Source: CAWGGS01 sp963822095 (GTDB lineage Bacteria; Desulfobacterota; Desulfobulbia; Desulfobulbales; Desulfocapsaceae). Taken from it: a stretch of 64,000 nucleotides of DNA. Position numbers and translations under genes: made by a program. This document shows, piece after piece, positions 35,702 through 45,022 of this stretch (positions are counted from its first letter, which is position 1; each line of letters starts with the position of its first letter). The DNA lies in assembly GCA_963822095.1 (NCBI GenBank), contig CAWGGS010000022.1, positions 14,365-78,364 on the forward strand, written 5' to 3'. Below the pieces are notes generated by a model. It saw only the letters and a list, made by a program, of their open reading frames with translations. It searched no databases and had not been told where the DNA came from.

Positions 35702-35798
35702 ACGTCTGGAAAGTCTTGACGAATATATCGGGATATATCTGCAGGGATGGAAAAAAGGACTGTGCGAATTCTGGGAAGAAGTAAAGGAAAAGCTTTGA
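35667..35798 (+). CDS. 43-codon frame: likely displaced C-terminus of the RHH protein
   Basis: The frame overlaps the end of the previous gene and encodes ERINKIKQKDKRLESLDEYI followed by GIYLQGWKKGLCEFWEEVKEKL. The Trp/Gly pattern is what I would expect at the end of the upstream RHH protein, not of a separate gene. It could also be a translationally coupled small protein. I favour the frameshift explanation. Confidence 0.4.
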   Translation: MERINKIKQKDKRLESLDEYIGIYLQGWKKGLCEFWEEVKEKL

Positions 35799-35840
35799 TT
35801 CCCAAGCTCCCTGACAGGGAATATTCAAGAAGGTGATACA

Positions 35841-38800
35841 ATGACGATAGAGCAGCATATACTAGGGGTCGATGTCGGCTCCGTGGCCATGGGGCTTGTT
35901 GCAATAAACAGTGATCAGGAGATTGTAAAAAGCGCCTATTGTTTTCATCATGGCGATATCGTCGGCTCTCTGCGCAAGACTCTCAAGGGATTTGACACGT
36001 CTGCGGTTTCTCATATTGCAGCTACCTCCTCGACTCCTGGAACGGTGGCTGCAACCGCTCGCTTTGATAATCAGATCGCACTTATTACCGCTGCCCGCCG
36101 TTTTCATCCCCAAATGCAGGCCCTGTTGATTGTCGGTGGCGAAAAATTCAGCCTTGCCACCTTTGATAAGGATGGTCACTATCTGGGCTCTATCGCCAAT
36201 ACCTCGTGTGCTGCCGGCACCGGGAGCTTCCTCGATCAGCAGGCAGGTCGTCTGAACCTGCAGGGAATACGGGAGCTAAGCGATATTGCCTGCAGCAGCT
36301 CAGGCAATTGCCCCCGGATCGCCTCCCGCTGTGCCGTATTCGCCAAGACTGATTTGATCCATGCCCAGCAGGAAGGCTACCACCTCAGTGAGATCAGCGA
36401 CGGCCTCTGTTTCGGCCTGGCCAAAAACATTGTCGATACGGTGTTTCCCCCAACCCGGATCGAAGGCGAGATTGTCTTTGGCGGTGGGGTATCGAAGAAC
36501 AGGGCCGTGATCGGCCACCTCGAAAAAATGATTGGGGCAAGACTCATAACCACTCCAAACGGTCATCTCTATGGGGCTATCGGGGCGGCTTTCGCCCTCC
36601 TCGAGGAGCTGCGGTCCGACAGGAGATCAGGATTGCTTCCGAAGAGTATAACCGCAGGTGATGATCTGGTTGCAGAGGTGGAGAAAAACAGGAGCTACTC
36701 GTATCCTCCTCTGGAACTGAAGCTTTCGGAGTATCCCGATTTTTCAAGTTGGAAAAGCCATAGGTTCAGTGAGGAAAGCGGAAATCCGGTTGAAGTCGAT
36801 ATCTACCGGGAGATTGTCGCCGGAGAGAAAGTGGAGGCCTATTTAGGGGTGGATATCGGCTCCACGAGCACCAAGGCCGTCCTGGTCGATAGAAACCAGG
36901 AGGTGGTGGTCGGCCTGTATACCAGAACTGCCGGAAGACCGCTCGAGGCCGTCCAGAATATTTTTCGGGCCCTTGCCGAAATTGAATCTGAAGCCCGAAT
37001 TGAATGGAAGATTGTTGGATGCGGGACAACCGGTTCCGGACGAAAATTCATTGGTCGAATAATTGGCGCCGATGGTGCAATTGACGAAATTACGGCCCAC
37101 GCCCGGGCAGCCTGCCTGCTCAACCCTGAGGTGGATACCATTATCGAGATCGGCGGACAGGATGCCAAGTTCACCACTTTGCAAAACGGCAGGGTTACCT
37201 CCTCGACAATGAACAACGTCTGCGCCGCCGGAACCGGATCGTTTATAGAGGAGCAGGCGGCAAAATTCGAGTGCCCCATCGAAAACTATTCAGCCCGGAC
37301 TGAAAATATGCGGGCGCCGATGGCCAGTGACCGGTGTACCGTTTTTATGGAACGGGATATGAACCACCACTTGAGTGAAGGGTATTCCGTGGACGAAGTT
37401 CTTGCTTCCGCCCTTCATTCGGTCAGGGAAAATTACCTGAGGAAGGTTGCGACTGAGAAAAATATCGGCAAGGTCGTCTTTTTTCAAGGGGCGACGGCAA
37501 AGAACAAGGCCCTGGTCGCAGCCTTTGAACAGCGCCTGAAACAACCGCTTCTGGTTTCGAAATTCTGCCATCTGACCGGAGCCCTGGGCACGGCGCTTAT
37601 CGTCCAGGACGAGGATGTGGGAGGAAAAAGCACGTTCAAAGGTATCGGCTTGTATGGCGATTCAATTCCGATTGCCACGGAAACCTGTGAAATCTGCACC
37701 AATCATTGTCGAATTTCTGTTGCCCAAGTACGGGGAGAAAAGGTTGCCTACGGCTTCTTATGCGGCAGAGATTACCAGACCAAGGCCTATGTACAAAACT
37801 CAACCGCAGCTATTGATCTGCTGAGAAAAAGAAAAAAAGCAACCCGGAGCCAAAACCTGGGGAACTATCCGGAAGAAATTACCATCGGCATTCCCGCAGC
37901 TGTACATCTGGTGGAAGATCTGGATTTCTGGAAGCAATTTTTTGATTTTCTCGGAATAAACACGGTGAGCAGCGAGCACTATAGTGAGGCTTTGAAAAGG
38001 GGAAAGAATCTCAGTCGAGCGGAATTCTGCGCTCCCATTTCGGCCATGCACGGTCATGCCCAGTACCTCCTTGAAAAGACCGACTATGTCTTTTTGCCCT
38101 ATTACCTCGAAAACAAAGAGAAAGAGGTCCGCAGACAGTATTGTTACTATACCCAGTACCTGCCGTCTTTGATTGCCACCATGGCGACCCCAAAAGACAG
38201 ATTCCTGCAACCTGTTATTAAATATCTTTATACATCTTTTCATACCCGTAGAGAGCTGTATCGAATGCTTACAGGTGTGACCAGAAGACATATCAGCTTT
38301 TTCGAGATATCCTCGGCCTTTGATAGAGCCTTGGAATTTGAGAGAGGCCGACGGCGAAAACTGAAGGAGATGTATAGAGAAAAAAGAAGTAATTCTCGTG
38401 ATATGCGTGTCGTTTTTCTGGGAAGACCTTACACGGTCCTGTCCCCGGCTATGAACTGTGGGATTCCACAGATATTCGGTCGTCTCGGAATGGACTGTTT
38501 TTATCAGGATATGTTGAGTTACGAAAAATATCAGACCGAGGGCATCGCCCCGCTTCTTTCCGAGATCCATTGGGAACATGCAGCGAAGATTTTGGAAGCT
38601 GCTGAAGCAGTGGCAAGAGAAAAGGGGGCCTATCCGGTCTATATCACATCTTTTAAATGTTCTCCCGATTCATTTGCTGTTGATTACTTCAAATCAGTCA
38701 TGGAGGCTCATAAAAAGCCGTATCTGATCTTGGAACTCGATGAACATGATTCGAGCGTCGGATATGAAACAAGGATTGAGGCAGCCGTTCGCTCTTTCAG

Positions 38801-40076
38801 AAACCATTATGAGACCCTGGAGCGGAAAAAGATAATCCGCTACAGTTCGATCAACCCGCAGATCGAAAAGAGCCTCACCAGAAAAAACATTGTCTTCCCG
38901 AACTGGGACCGTCTCACCTGCAGATTTTTGGCTGCGATATTGCAACGGGAAGGATACAACGCCTATCTTATGGATGAGTCCGAATCCACCATCCGCGCCG
39001 GTCTCAAACACAACAGCGGGCAATGTATCCCCATGAATGCAATCGCCGAAGGCTATATGGCAAGCATCAAGGAAAGGGACCTTGATCCCGCGGAGACTGT
39101 CCTGTGGTTGAATAATTCGTCGATTGCCTGCAATATACGGCTTTACCCGCACCATATCAAAACGATTATCAATGCCAGGGGCGGCGGTATGGAACAGGCC
39201 GGTGTTTTCTGTGGTGAATTGTCTTTTGTTGATATTTCGATCCGTGCAGCCATGAATGCCTATTTTGCTTATATGTTCGGCGGCATGTTGCGGAAGGTGG
39301 CCTGTAAGATACGCCCGTATGAGAGTGTGAGCGGGACCACCGACCGGATTTTGAATCAGGCTGTAAAGATTGCCTCCGATGCCTTTTTGGGTAAAAGGAC
39401 CAAGCATGATGCCTTGTCTGAAATCATTTCCCATTTTGAATGGATAGAGACAAAAAATGAAATACGGCCGAAGGTGGCGCTATTTGGCGATTTGTATGTC
39501 CGTGACAATAGGGTGATGAGCCAGAATGTGATCCGCTTCATAGAGGCCCATGGCGGAGAGGTCATAACCACGCCTTATAGCGAATACGCCAAGATGATAG
39601 CCCCTTCCTATTTCCGGAAATGGCTTAATGAGCGAAATTTCATGGATGTCTTGTCACATAAGACGATACTTGCGACAATGAGTCATCTGGAGAAAGGATA
39701 TGCCAGGACCTTCAACCGGGTCCTTGATGAACCGGAGTTTGAGTATGACCAGTCACCTGAGAAGATCTTGTCCGAATATGGCATCTCGATTGAAAACACC
39801 GGGGAATCAATGGATAATATTTTAAAGATCCACTATATAAAGAAACATTATCCGGATGTTGCCCTCTTTGTGCAGACGAGTCCTGCGCTGTGTTGCGCAT
39901 CGCTTATCACCGAGGCGATGCGAGATGTGATTGAAGAGAAGACCGGGGTTCCGGTGGTATCAATTCGTTACGACGGAACCGGCGGCAATAAAAATTCAGT
40001 GATTATACCCTATCTGAAATATCCCCGTAATCATTACTGCCCAAAAGAAGAGGTGAGGAGATTCGGGGCAGGGTAA
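35841..40076 (+). CDS. large double CoA-enzyme activase (2-hydroxyacyl-CoA dehydratase activator type, DUF2229)
   Basis: GAAGGTGATACA precedes the ATG. The 1411-residue protein carries two BcrA/BadF-type ATPase domains: the first (about 7-260) with LGVDVGSVAMGLVAI, NTSCAAGTGSFLDQQ and ASRCAVFAKTD, the second (about 333-590) with LGVDIGSTSTKAVLVD, NNVCAAGTGSFIEEQ and DRCTVFMERD. The Cys in each CAAGTGSF loop would share a [4Fe-4S] cluster. The remaining 800 residues include ETCEICTNHCRI and DUF2229-like and HgdB-like segments (FLGRPYTVLSPAMNCGIPQ, LKHNSGQCIPMN). Such proteins are common in anaerobes. Dedicated activases drive ATP-dependent electron injection into dehydratases, but no dehydratase genes lie nearby, so the target of this one is unknown. 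Confidence 0.85.
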   Translation: MTIEQHILGVDVGSVAMGLVAINSDQEIVKSAYCFHHGDIVGSLRKTLKGFDTSAVSHIAATSSTPGTVAATARFDNQIALITAARRFHPQMQALLIVGGEKFSLATFDKDGHYLGSIANTSCAAGTGSFLDQQAGRLNLQGIRELSDIACSSSGNCPRIASRCAVFAKTDLIHAQQEGYHLSEISDGLCFGLAKNIVDTVFPPTRIEGEIVFGGGVSKNRAVIGHLEKMIGARLITTPNGHLYGAIGAAFALLEELRSDRRSGLLPKSITAGDDLVAEVEKNRSYSYPPLELKLSEYPDFSSWKSHRFSEESGNPVEVDIYREIVAGEKVEAYLGVDIGSTSTKAVLVDRNQEVVVGLYTRTAGRPLEAVQNIFRALAEIESEARIEWKIVGCGTTGSGRKFIGRIIGADGAIDEITAHARAACLLNPEVDTIIEIGGQDAKFTTLQNGRVTSSTMNNVCAAGTGSFIEEQAAKFECPIENYSARTENMRAPMASDRCTVFMERDMNHHLSEGYSVDEVLASALHSVRENYLRKVATEKNIGKVVFFQGATAKNKALVAAFEQRLKQPLLVSKFCHLTGALGTALIVQDEDVGGKSTFKGIGLYGDSIPIATETCEICTNHCRISVAQVRGEKVAYGFLCGRDYQTKAYVQNSTAAIDLLRKRKKATRSQNLGNYPEEITIGIPAAVHLVEDLDFWKQFFDFLGINTVSSEHYSEALKRGKNLSRAEFCAPISAMHGHAQYLLEKTDYVFLPYYLENKEKEVRRQYCYYTQYLPSLIATMATPKDRFLQPVIKYLYTSFHTRRELYRMLTGVTRRHISFFEISSAFDRALEFERGRRRKLKEMYREKRSNSRDMRVVFLGRPYTVLSPAMNCGIPQIFGRLGMDCFYQDMLSYEKYQTEGIAPLLSEIHWEHAAKILEAAEAVAREKGAYPVYITSFKCSPDSFAVDYFKSVMEAHKKPYLILELDEHDSSVGYETRIEAAVRSFRNHYETLERKKIIRYSSINPQIEKSLTRKNIVFPNWDRLTCRFLAAILQREGYNAYLMDESESTIRAGLKHNSGQCIPMNAIAEGYMASIKERDLDPAETVLWLNNSSIACNIRLYPHHIKTIINARGGGMEQAGVFCGELSFVDISIRAAMNAYFAYMFGGMLRKVACKIRPYESVSGTTDRILNQAVKIASDAFLGKRTKHDALSEIISHFEWIETKNEIRPKVALFGDLYVRDNRVMSQNVIRFIEAHGGEVITTPYSEYAKMIAPSYFRKWLNERNFMDVLSHKTILATMSHLEKGYARTFNRVLDEPEFEYDQSPEKILSEYGISIENTGESMDNILKIHYIKKHYPDVALFVQTSPALCCASLITEAMRDVIEEKTGVPVVSIRYDGTGGNKNSVIIPYLKYPRNHYCPKEEVRRFGAG

Positions 40077-40099
40077 GTATTGTCATGAGTCAGCTGCGA

Positions 40100-40957
40100 T
40101 CAAAAGGATTCAGTGATTTCGCCGTCCGGCGAGAGCCGGCAGGCTTTGACGAAGGGATCGTGGTAGAAGGTGAACCAGCTCTTTTGGTTGCGGTATTTCC
40201 TCAGGTAGTACTCCTTGCGATCAATGACCTCAAGGGGAAAATTATCATAGGCCATGACCCAGAGAGGATTGAGATGGGCATGTGTAGGGCAGAGATCACC
40301 CAGATGGATCGCGGTTTCGTCACGTGATGTTATTTCAACAACCTGGTGCCCCCTGGTGTGCCCCCCGGTGTGGAAAATGGTTATGCCGGGTGCAATGTGA
40401 CGGGTTCCATCTATGAGTTCCAGATGACCGGATGCTTCCAGAAAATGGAAATTTTCCGGGAGATAGGTGGAGAGAGACCTTAGGTTGGGATATCTGACAT
40501 CCTGCCACTCTTTTCTCTGAATAATATGATGTGCGTTCGGGAAGGTACGTTCCAACGTACCGTCTTGGTTCAGCATAACGATTCCGCCTGCATGATCGAA
40601 ATCGCAGTGGGTCAGTATGACAAGATCAATATCCTCTCTTCCGATTCCCCGTGACTCCAGTTGATCCGGGAGATCCCACGGATCGGTGATCTGATAAATC
40701 TCTTTTAGTTTCCGACTCAGTTTGTTGCCAAGACCGGTATCGATTATAATATTTTGTTCTCCTGTACGGACAAGGAGCGGATCGTTGCACATAGGAATGA
40801 GATTGTTTCGGTCGGTGGCATAACGTTTTTGCCACAGGATTTTCGGTACTGGACCGAACATTGTTCCGCCATCGAGGTGAAACTTTCCCCCTTGGAGCCA
40901 GGAAAGTTCGAAATCGCCGAGAGATAATGATTTTTTGCTGGACTGTGAATGGATCAT
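40100..40957 (-). CDS. metallo-beta-lactamase fold hydrolase
   Basis: The 285-residue protein has the MBL landmarks: NIIIDTGLGNKLS (about 71-83), the metal motif LTHCDFDHAGG (about 113-123), FHTGGHTRGHQVVEI (about 190-204) and a late IHLGDLCPTHAHL. The metal motif reads HxDxDH rather than the usual HxHxDH; this variant occurs in family members that may use a different metal set. Substrate is unknown; it converges with the activase gene, with a 23-base gap. Confidence 0.85.
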   Translation of the reverse strand: MIHSQSSKKSLSLGDFELSWLQGGKFHLDGGTMFGPVPKILWQKRYATDRNNLIPMCNDPLLVRTGEQNIIIDTGLGNKLSRKLKEIYQITDPWDLPDQLESRGIGREDIDLVILTHCDFDHAGGIVMLNQDGTLERTFPNAHHIIQRKEWQDVRYPNLRSLSTYLPENFHFLEASGHLELIDGTRHIAPGITIFHTGGHTRGHQVVEITSRDETAIHLGDLCPTHAHLNPLWVMAYDNFPLEVIDRKEYYLRKYRNQKSWFTFYHDPFVKACRLSPDGEITESF

Positions 40958-41594
40958 GAAACGTCTTTCGGGGTGAGAAGGAAAAAAAATATCGCTGTAG
41001 CAAAATTTTCATCGCGATATCGAGAGATATCATTTAACGTCTTTTATAAATCTTTATTGTATGAAGATGAAATATCATTGATGATACCAGAAGCAGCCGG
41101 AACGCACAAGATAACAGGCCGGATGATTTTCCAAAGGGGTTATCGATATCTGGAGGATCAAAAAAGAACGGCGTTTTAGACCCGAAAGTGGTAACGATGT
41201 TTTTTGCTGGTTTCCGGAGAATTTATTGTAGTATACTATGTGTTATTTGCTCTTTCTGGTGGGATTTTTTTGCCCTGAGTGGCAAGTCGACAGTAGGTTT
41301 TCGGTGGTGAGGAATTTTGGAGAGAATTTTTTTTCCTTGACAAATAAATAGCCTTTGCATAAAACAGACAGGATAACATTGTTCTTTTATATAGCGCCAC
41401 ATCGATCTGTCTGTTTTTTTTATTTTTAAAATACAATATGTTAATTGTGTATGTAAGTTAAAACGGGATTTTGTTTTACGGCAGAAAGAGGAACGATATG
41501 ATGGATACTGCGAGTTTTTAATATTCTGTAACCATTTAATTAATCAAACAATCTTGCATGCTGGTTAATCTTCAAAAAAGGACAAACAGTAACG
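40958..41594. other. noncoding stretch
   Basis: This 637-base gap between the divergent MBL and TetR genes is AT-rich from 41300 on. TTGACAAATAAATAGCCTTT around 41338 could be part of a promoter for the TetR gene. I see no repeat, RNA or protein gene; the two short open frames are unsupported. Confidence 0.35.
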
Positions 41595-42191
41595 ATGTTA
41601 ACTGAATTGAATCAGGATATCCACCAACGATTGGAGAGAGCGGTCCTGGAAGTCTTTTCCAATTATGATTTCCATCGGGCGAGTATCCGGGATATTGCAG
41701 ATAAGGCAGGAGTGAGTTTTACCACTATCTACAAACATTACGGGAGCAAAGAGAGACTGGTATTTGCCTTCGTAGATGTCTGGATGGGCAAGCTGACAGA
41801 TCGAATCGTTGATCATCTACAGGGGATTGAGGATCTGAAAGAGAAGTTGAGAAAGGTTTTCTGGTTGCAGCTCGACTATTACGAGCGTCACCCAGGGCTT
41901 GGGCGCATTGTTTTCATGACCCTTCCGATGAAGACCTGGATGGCTGATGAAACCTTTGCTCAACCCCGAATGATGAACCTGATGATCACCGTCCTCAGAC
42001 AGGGACAAAAAGAAGGAGTTTTGAACTCCGATGTCAGGGCAGGCACCTTACTGGATTTCCTCATGGGTTTTGTTCAGCGGAGCTTTTTCATGTGGATTTT
42101 GCGGGGACAAAAGGAGAGCCTGGCCGAACAGGCAAATGCCATGTTTGAGATGGTCTGGCGCGGTATGTCCAATCCGCATAAAGAGAGATAG
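41595..42191 (+). CDS. TetR/AcrR-family regulator
   Basis: The 198-residue protein has an N-terminal TetR helix-turn-helix (RASIRDIADKAGVSFTTIYK then HYGSKERLVFAF, about 28-60) and a helical ligand-binding domain with VFWLQLDYYERHPGLGRIVF (about 88-107) typical of regulators of fatty-acid and CoA-ester metabolism. It is directly upstream of the epimerase and mutase genes on the same strand (80 bases), so it probably controls the methylmalonyl-CoA genes, sensing an acyl-CoA. That role is inferred from position. Confidence 0.8.
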   Translation: MLTELNQDIHQRLERAVLEVFSNYDFHRASIRDIADKAGVSFTTIYKHYGSKERLVFAFVDVWMGKLTDRIVDHLQGIEDLKEKLRKVFWLQLDYYERHPGLGRIVFMTLPMKTWMADETFAQPRMMNLMITVLRQGQKEGVLNSDVRAGTLLDFLMGFVQRSFFMWILRGQKESLAEQANAMFEMVWRGMSNPHKER

Positions 42192-42271
42192 AATTTTCTG
42201 AATTGATAGGTGAATCTTGGGAGTCGAAGTGGCGCCAAGGTTGAAGATTAGAATTTTTGGGAGACAACACT

Positions 42272-42676
42272 ATGAAGATACTCAAAATTGATCATCTGGG
42301 GATTGCCGTCAACAGTATTGAAGATGGAAAAAATTTCTGGCAACAAACCTTGGGGTTGCAATTTGAGGGTGCGGAAACAGTTGCCGAACAGAAAGTGACA
42401 ACCGCTTTTTTCCCCGTGGGTGAGAGCGAGGTCGAACTCCTGGAATCGACTGCACCGGACGGACCGGTGGCCAAATTCATAGAAAAGAAGGGCCAGGGGT
42501 TTCAGCATATCGCTTTTCGTGTTGAAAATATTGAAGAAGCTTTGGAAGAATTGAAGGAAAAGGGAATCCAGCTTATCGATCAGAAGCCGAGAATCGGAGC
42601 AGGGGGCGCCAAGATTGCCTTTCTTCATCCCAAGGCTACGGGGGGTGTGTTGGTCGAACTCTGTGAGCGATCCTAG
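42272..42676 (+). CDS. mce: methylmalonyl-CoA epimerase
   Basis: The 134-residue protein has the vicinal-oxygen-chelate fold of the epimerase: LKIDHLGIAVNSIEDGKNFW at the N-terminus with a metal His, GESEVELLES in the middle, GFQHIAFRVENIEEAL (about 78-93) with another metal His, and the end GVLVELCER with the metal Glu. It interconverts the 2R and 2S forms of methylmalonyl-CoA. I start at 42272 rather than five codons upstream. It is followed 51 bases later by the mutase gene that uses the product. Confidence 0.92.
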   Translation: MKILKIDHLGIAVNSIEDGKNFWQQTLGLQFEGAETVAEQKVTTAFFPVGESEVELLESTAPDGPVAKFIEKKGQGFQHIAFRVENIEEALEELKEKGIQLIDQKPRIGAGGAKIAFLHPKATGGVLVELCERS

Positions 42677-42727
42677 CCTTTCGTCTCCAATTTATAACGG
42701 GTAATAGCCAACAGTAAGGAGCTGCAA

Positions 42728-44869
42728 ATGTCACAACATCCGAACAAAGAGAAGTGGGAGCAGTTAGCGAGCAAACAGATGAAGGGGAAAACCGTTGATT
42801 CCCTGGACTGGATGACTCCGGAGGGCATCAATGTTAAGGCCTTGTATACTGCTGAAGATATAGAAGGTCTTGAGTGTGTCAATACCCTTCCCGGTATGGA
42901 TCCTTATGTCAGGGGTCCGATGGCTACAATGTATGCCGGCCGGCCGTGGACCATCCGACAGTACGCTGGTTTTTCCACGGCCAAAGAATCGAACGCTTTT
43001 TATAAAAAGGCTTTGGCGGCAGGGCAAAAAGGCCTGTCAGTCGCCTTTGACCTGGCGACCCATCGAGGCTATGATTCAGACCACCCACGGGTTGCAGGCG
43101 ATATCGGCAAGGCAGGTGTTGCCATCGACTCCGTCGAGGACATGAAGATCCTCTTTGATGGTATTCCGCTGGACAAGATGTCGGTGTCCATGACCATGAA
43201 CGGGGCGGTCATCCCGATCCTGGCGGGTTATATTGTGGCTGCCGAAGAGCAGGGCGTAAAACATGAACAACTGACCGGTACCATCCAGAACGATATTTTA
43301 AAAGAGTATCTGACGAGGAATACCTATATCTATCCGCCGGAGCCATCGATGCGGGTCATCTCCGATATTATGGCCTTCTGTTCCAAGGAGATGCCGAAAT
43401 ATAATACCATCAGTATCAGTGGCTACCATATCATGGAGGCCGGCGCCAACAGTGTTTTACAGACCGCCTTCACATTAGCTGACGGTGTGGAATACGTGCG
43501 GGCGGCCCTGAAGAGCGGCATGGACGTGGACACCTTTGCGCCGAGACTCTCGTTCTTTTTCGGTATCGGTATGAACTTCTTTATGGATATCGCTATGCTT
43601 CGGGCTGCACGGTTCCTCTGGCATCGGCTCATGTCCCAGTTCAATCCGAAAAATGTTAAATCATCCATGCTGAGGACACACTGCCAGACATCAGGTTGGA
43701 GCCTTACCGAGCAGGATCCCTACAATAACGTTATTCGGACGACGCTTGAGGCCCTCTCGGCCGTTTTGGGCGGCACCCAATCACTCCACACCAACTCCTT
43801 TGACGAGGCCATTGGCCTGCCCACCGATTTCTCGGCACGCATCGCCAGAAATACCCAGATCATTATCCAGGAAGAGTCCCAGGTCTGCCATGTCATCGAT
43901 CCGCTGGGAGGCTCCTACTATATCGAATCCTTGACTAATAGTATCGTCGAGGAAGCCCAGAAAATCATCGATGAGATCGAGGAGCTGGGAGGCATGGCCA
44001 AGGCCATCGAGTCCGGTATGCCGAAATTGCGCATCGAGGAGTCGGCCGCCCGCAAACAGGCACGTATTGATCAGGGTAAAGACGTTATCGTCGGGGTAAA
44101 CAAGTATAAACTGCCCGACGAGAAGATCGATTTCGATGTCCGCGAGGTTCCGGCATCCGTCAGAGACGAGCAGGTTGCCAGGATCAATGAGATCAAGGCG
44201 ACCCGGGACAAATCTGCGGTCGAGAAGGCACTGGCGGATCTGACCACTGCTGCTGAAAAAGGTGGAAACCTGCTAGAGGCGGCCTTGCCCGCTGTTCGTG
44301 CCAGAGCCACAGTCGGCGAGATATCGGATGCCATGGAAAAGGTCTTTGGCCGGTTTGTGGCAACCACCAGATGTATCTCCGGAGCCTATGCCTCCGAGTA
44401 TGCGGGAAATACCGATATTATCGGGGCGCTCAGGCAAAGAACCGAGGCCTTCATGGAGAAACAGGGACGTCGTCCCAGGATGCTGGTTACCAAGATGGGA
44501 CAGGACGGACATGATCGTGGTATAAAGGTTATTGCCAGTGCGTATGCCGATTTGGGTTTTGATATTGATATCAGCCCGATGTTCCAGACCCCGGAAGAGG
44601 CCGCAAAAATGGCCGTTGAAAATGACGTTCATATCGTCGGAGCCTCCAGCCTGGCCGCAGGTCACAAATCTCTCGTTCCTTCCTTGATCGAAGAGCTGAA
44701 AAAACTTGGCGGTGAGGATATCATGGTCGTAGCCGGCGGAGTTATACCTCCCGGAGATTACGAGTATCTCTTCGAGCGAGGTGTCAAGGCTGTCTTCGGT
44801 CCCGGTACCCCGATCACCGATTCCGCTGACAAGACCTTGGCCTTGCTCGAGGAAAAGTATCTTAAGTAG
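42728..44869 (+). CDS. scpA: methylmalonyl-CoA mutase (single-chain)
   Basis: AAGGAGCTGCAA precedes the ATG. The 713-residue protein contains both the substrate barrel (about 30-560, with PYVRGPMATMYAGRPWTIRQ, SVAFDLATHRGYDSDHPRV and AFDEAIGLP-like SFDEAIGLPTDFS) and the C-terminal B12 domain (about 580-713, with the cobalamin motif MGQDGHDRGIKVIA and a late VVAGGVIPPGDYE). It rearranges (R)-methylmalonyl-CoA to succinyl-CoA with adenosylcobalamin. Epimerase upstream and MeaB downstream complete the set. Confidence 0.96.
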   Translation: MSQHPNKEKWEQLASKQMKGKTVDSLDWMTPEGINVKALYTAEDIEGLECVNTLPGMDPYVRGPMATMYAGRPWTIRQYAGFSTAKESNAFYKKALAAGQKGLSVAFDLATHRGYDSDHPRVAGDIGKAGVAIDSVEDMKILFDGIPLDKMSVSMTMNGAVIPILAGYIVAAEEQGVKHEQLTGTIQNDILKEYLTRNTYIYPPEPSMRVISDIMAFCSKEMPKYNTISISGYHIMEAGANSVLQTAFTLADGVEYVRAALKSGMDVDTFAPRLSFFFGIGMNFFMDIAMLRAARFLWHRLMSQFNPKNVKSSMLRTHCQTSGWSLTEQDPYNNVIRTTLEALSAVLGGTQSLHTNSFDEAIGLPTDFSARIARNTQIIIQEESQVCHVIDPLGGSYYIESLTNSIVEEAQKIIDEIEELGGMAKAIESGMPKLRIEESAARKQARIDQGKDVIVGVNKYKLPDEKIDFDVREVPASVRDEQVARINEIKATRDKSAVEKALADLTTAAEKGGNLLEAALPAVRARATVGEISDAMEKVFGRFVATTRCISGAYASEYAGNTDIIGALRQRTEAFMEKQGRRPRMLVTKMGQDGHDRGIKVIASAYADLGFDIDISPMFQTPEEAAKMAVENDVHIVGASSLAAGHKSLVPSLIEELKKLGGEDIMVVAGGVIPPGDYEYLFERGVKAVFGPGTPITDSADKTLALLEEKYLK

Positions 44870-44915
44870 TTGCTGGTAGGTCAATGCCTCTGGTTTTCCG
44901 GAAGGCAAGGATAGC

Positions 44916-44966
44916 AGAGGGTCCAACGACGTGTATTTGCGTATCTGGTTGTTGGACCCTTTTCTG
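44916..44966 (+). terminator. intrinsic terminator after the mutase gene
   Basis: Arms AGGGTCCAAC and GTTGGACCCT enclose about 22 bases and are followed by TTTTCTGTTT, 50 bases after the mutase stop. It would reduce read-through into meaB. Confidence 0.65.
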
Positions 44967-45022
44967 TTTGTAACGAATCTCCATGGGGTATCAAAGCAAA
45001 CCCTATACTGACAAAGCCCAGA

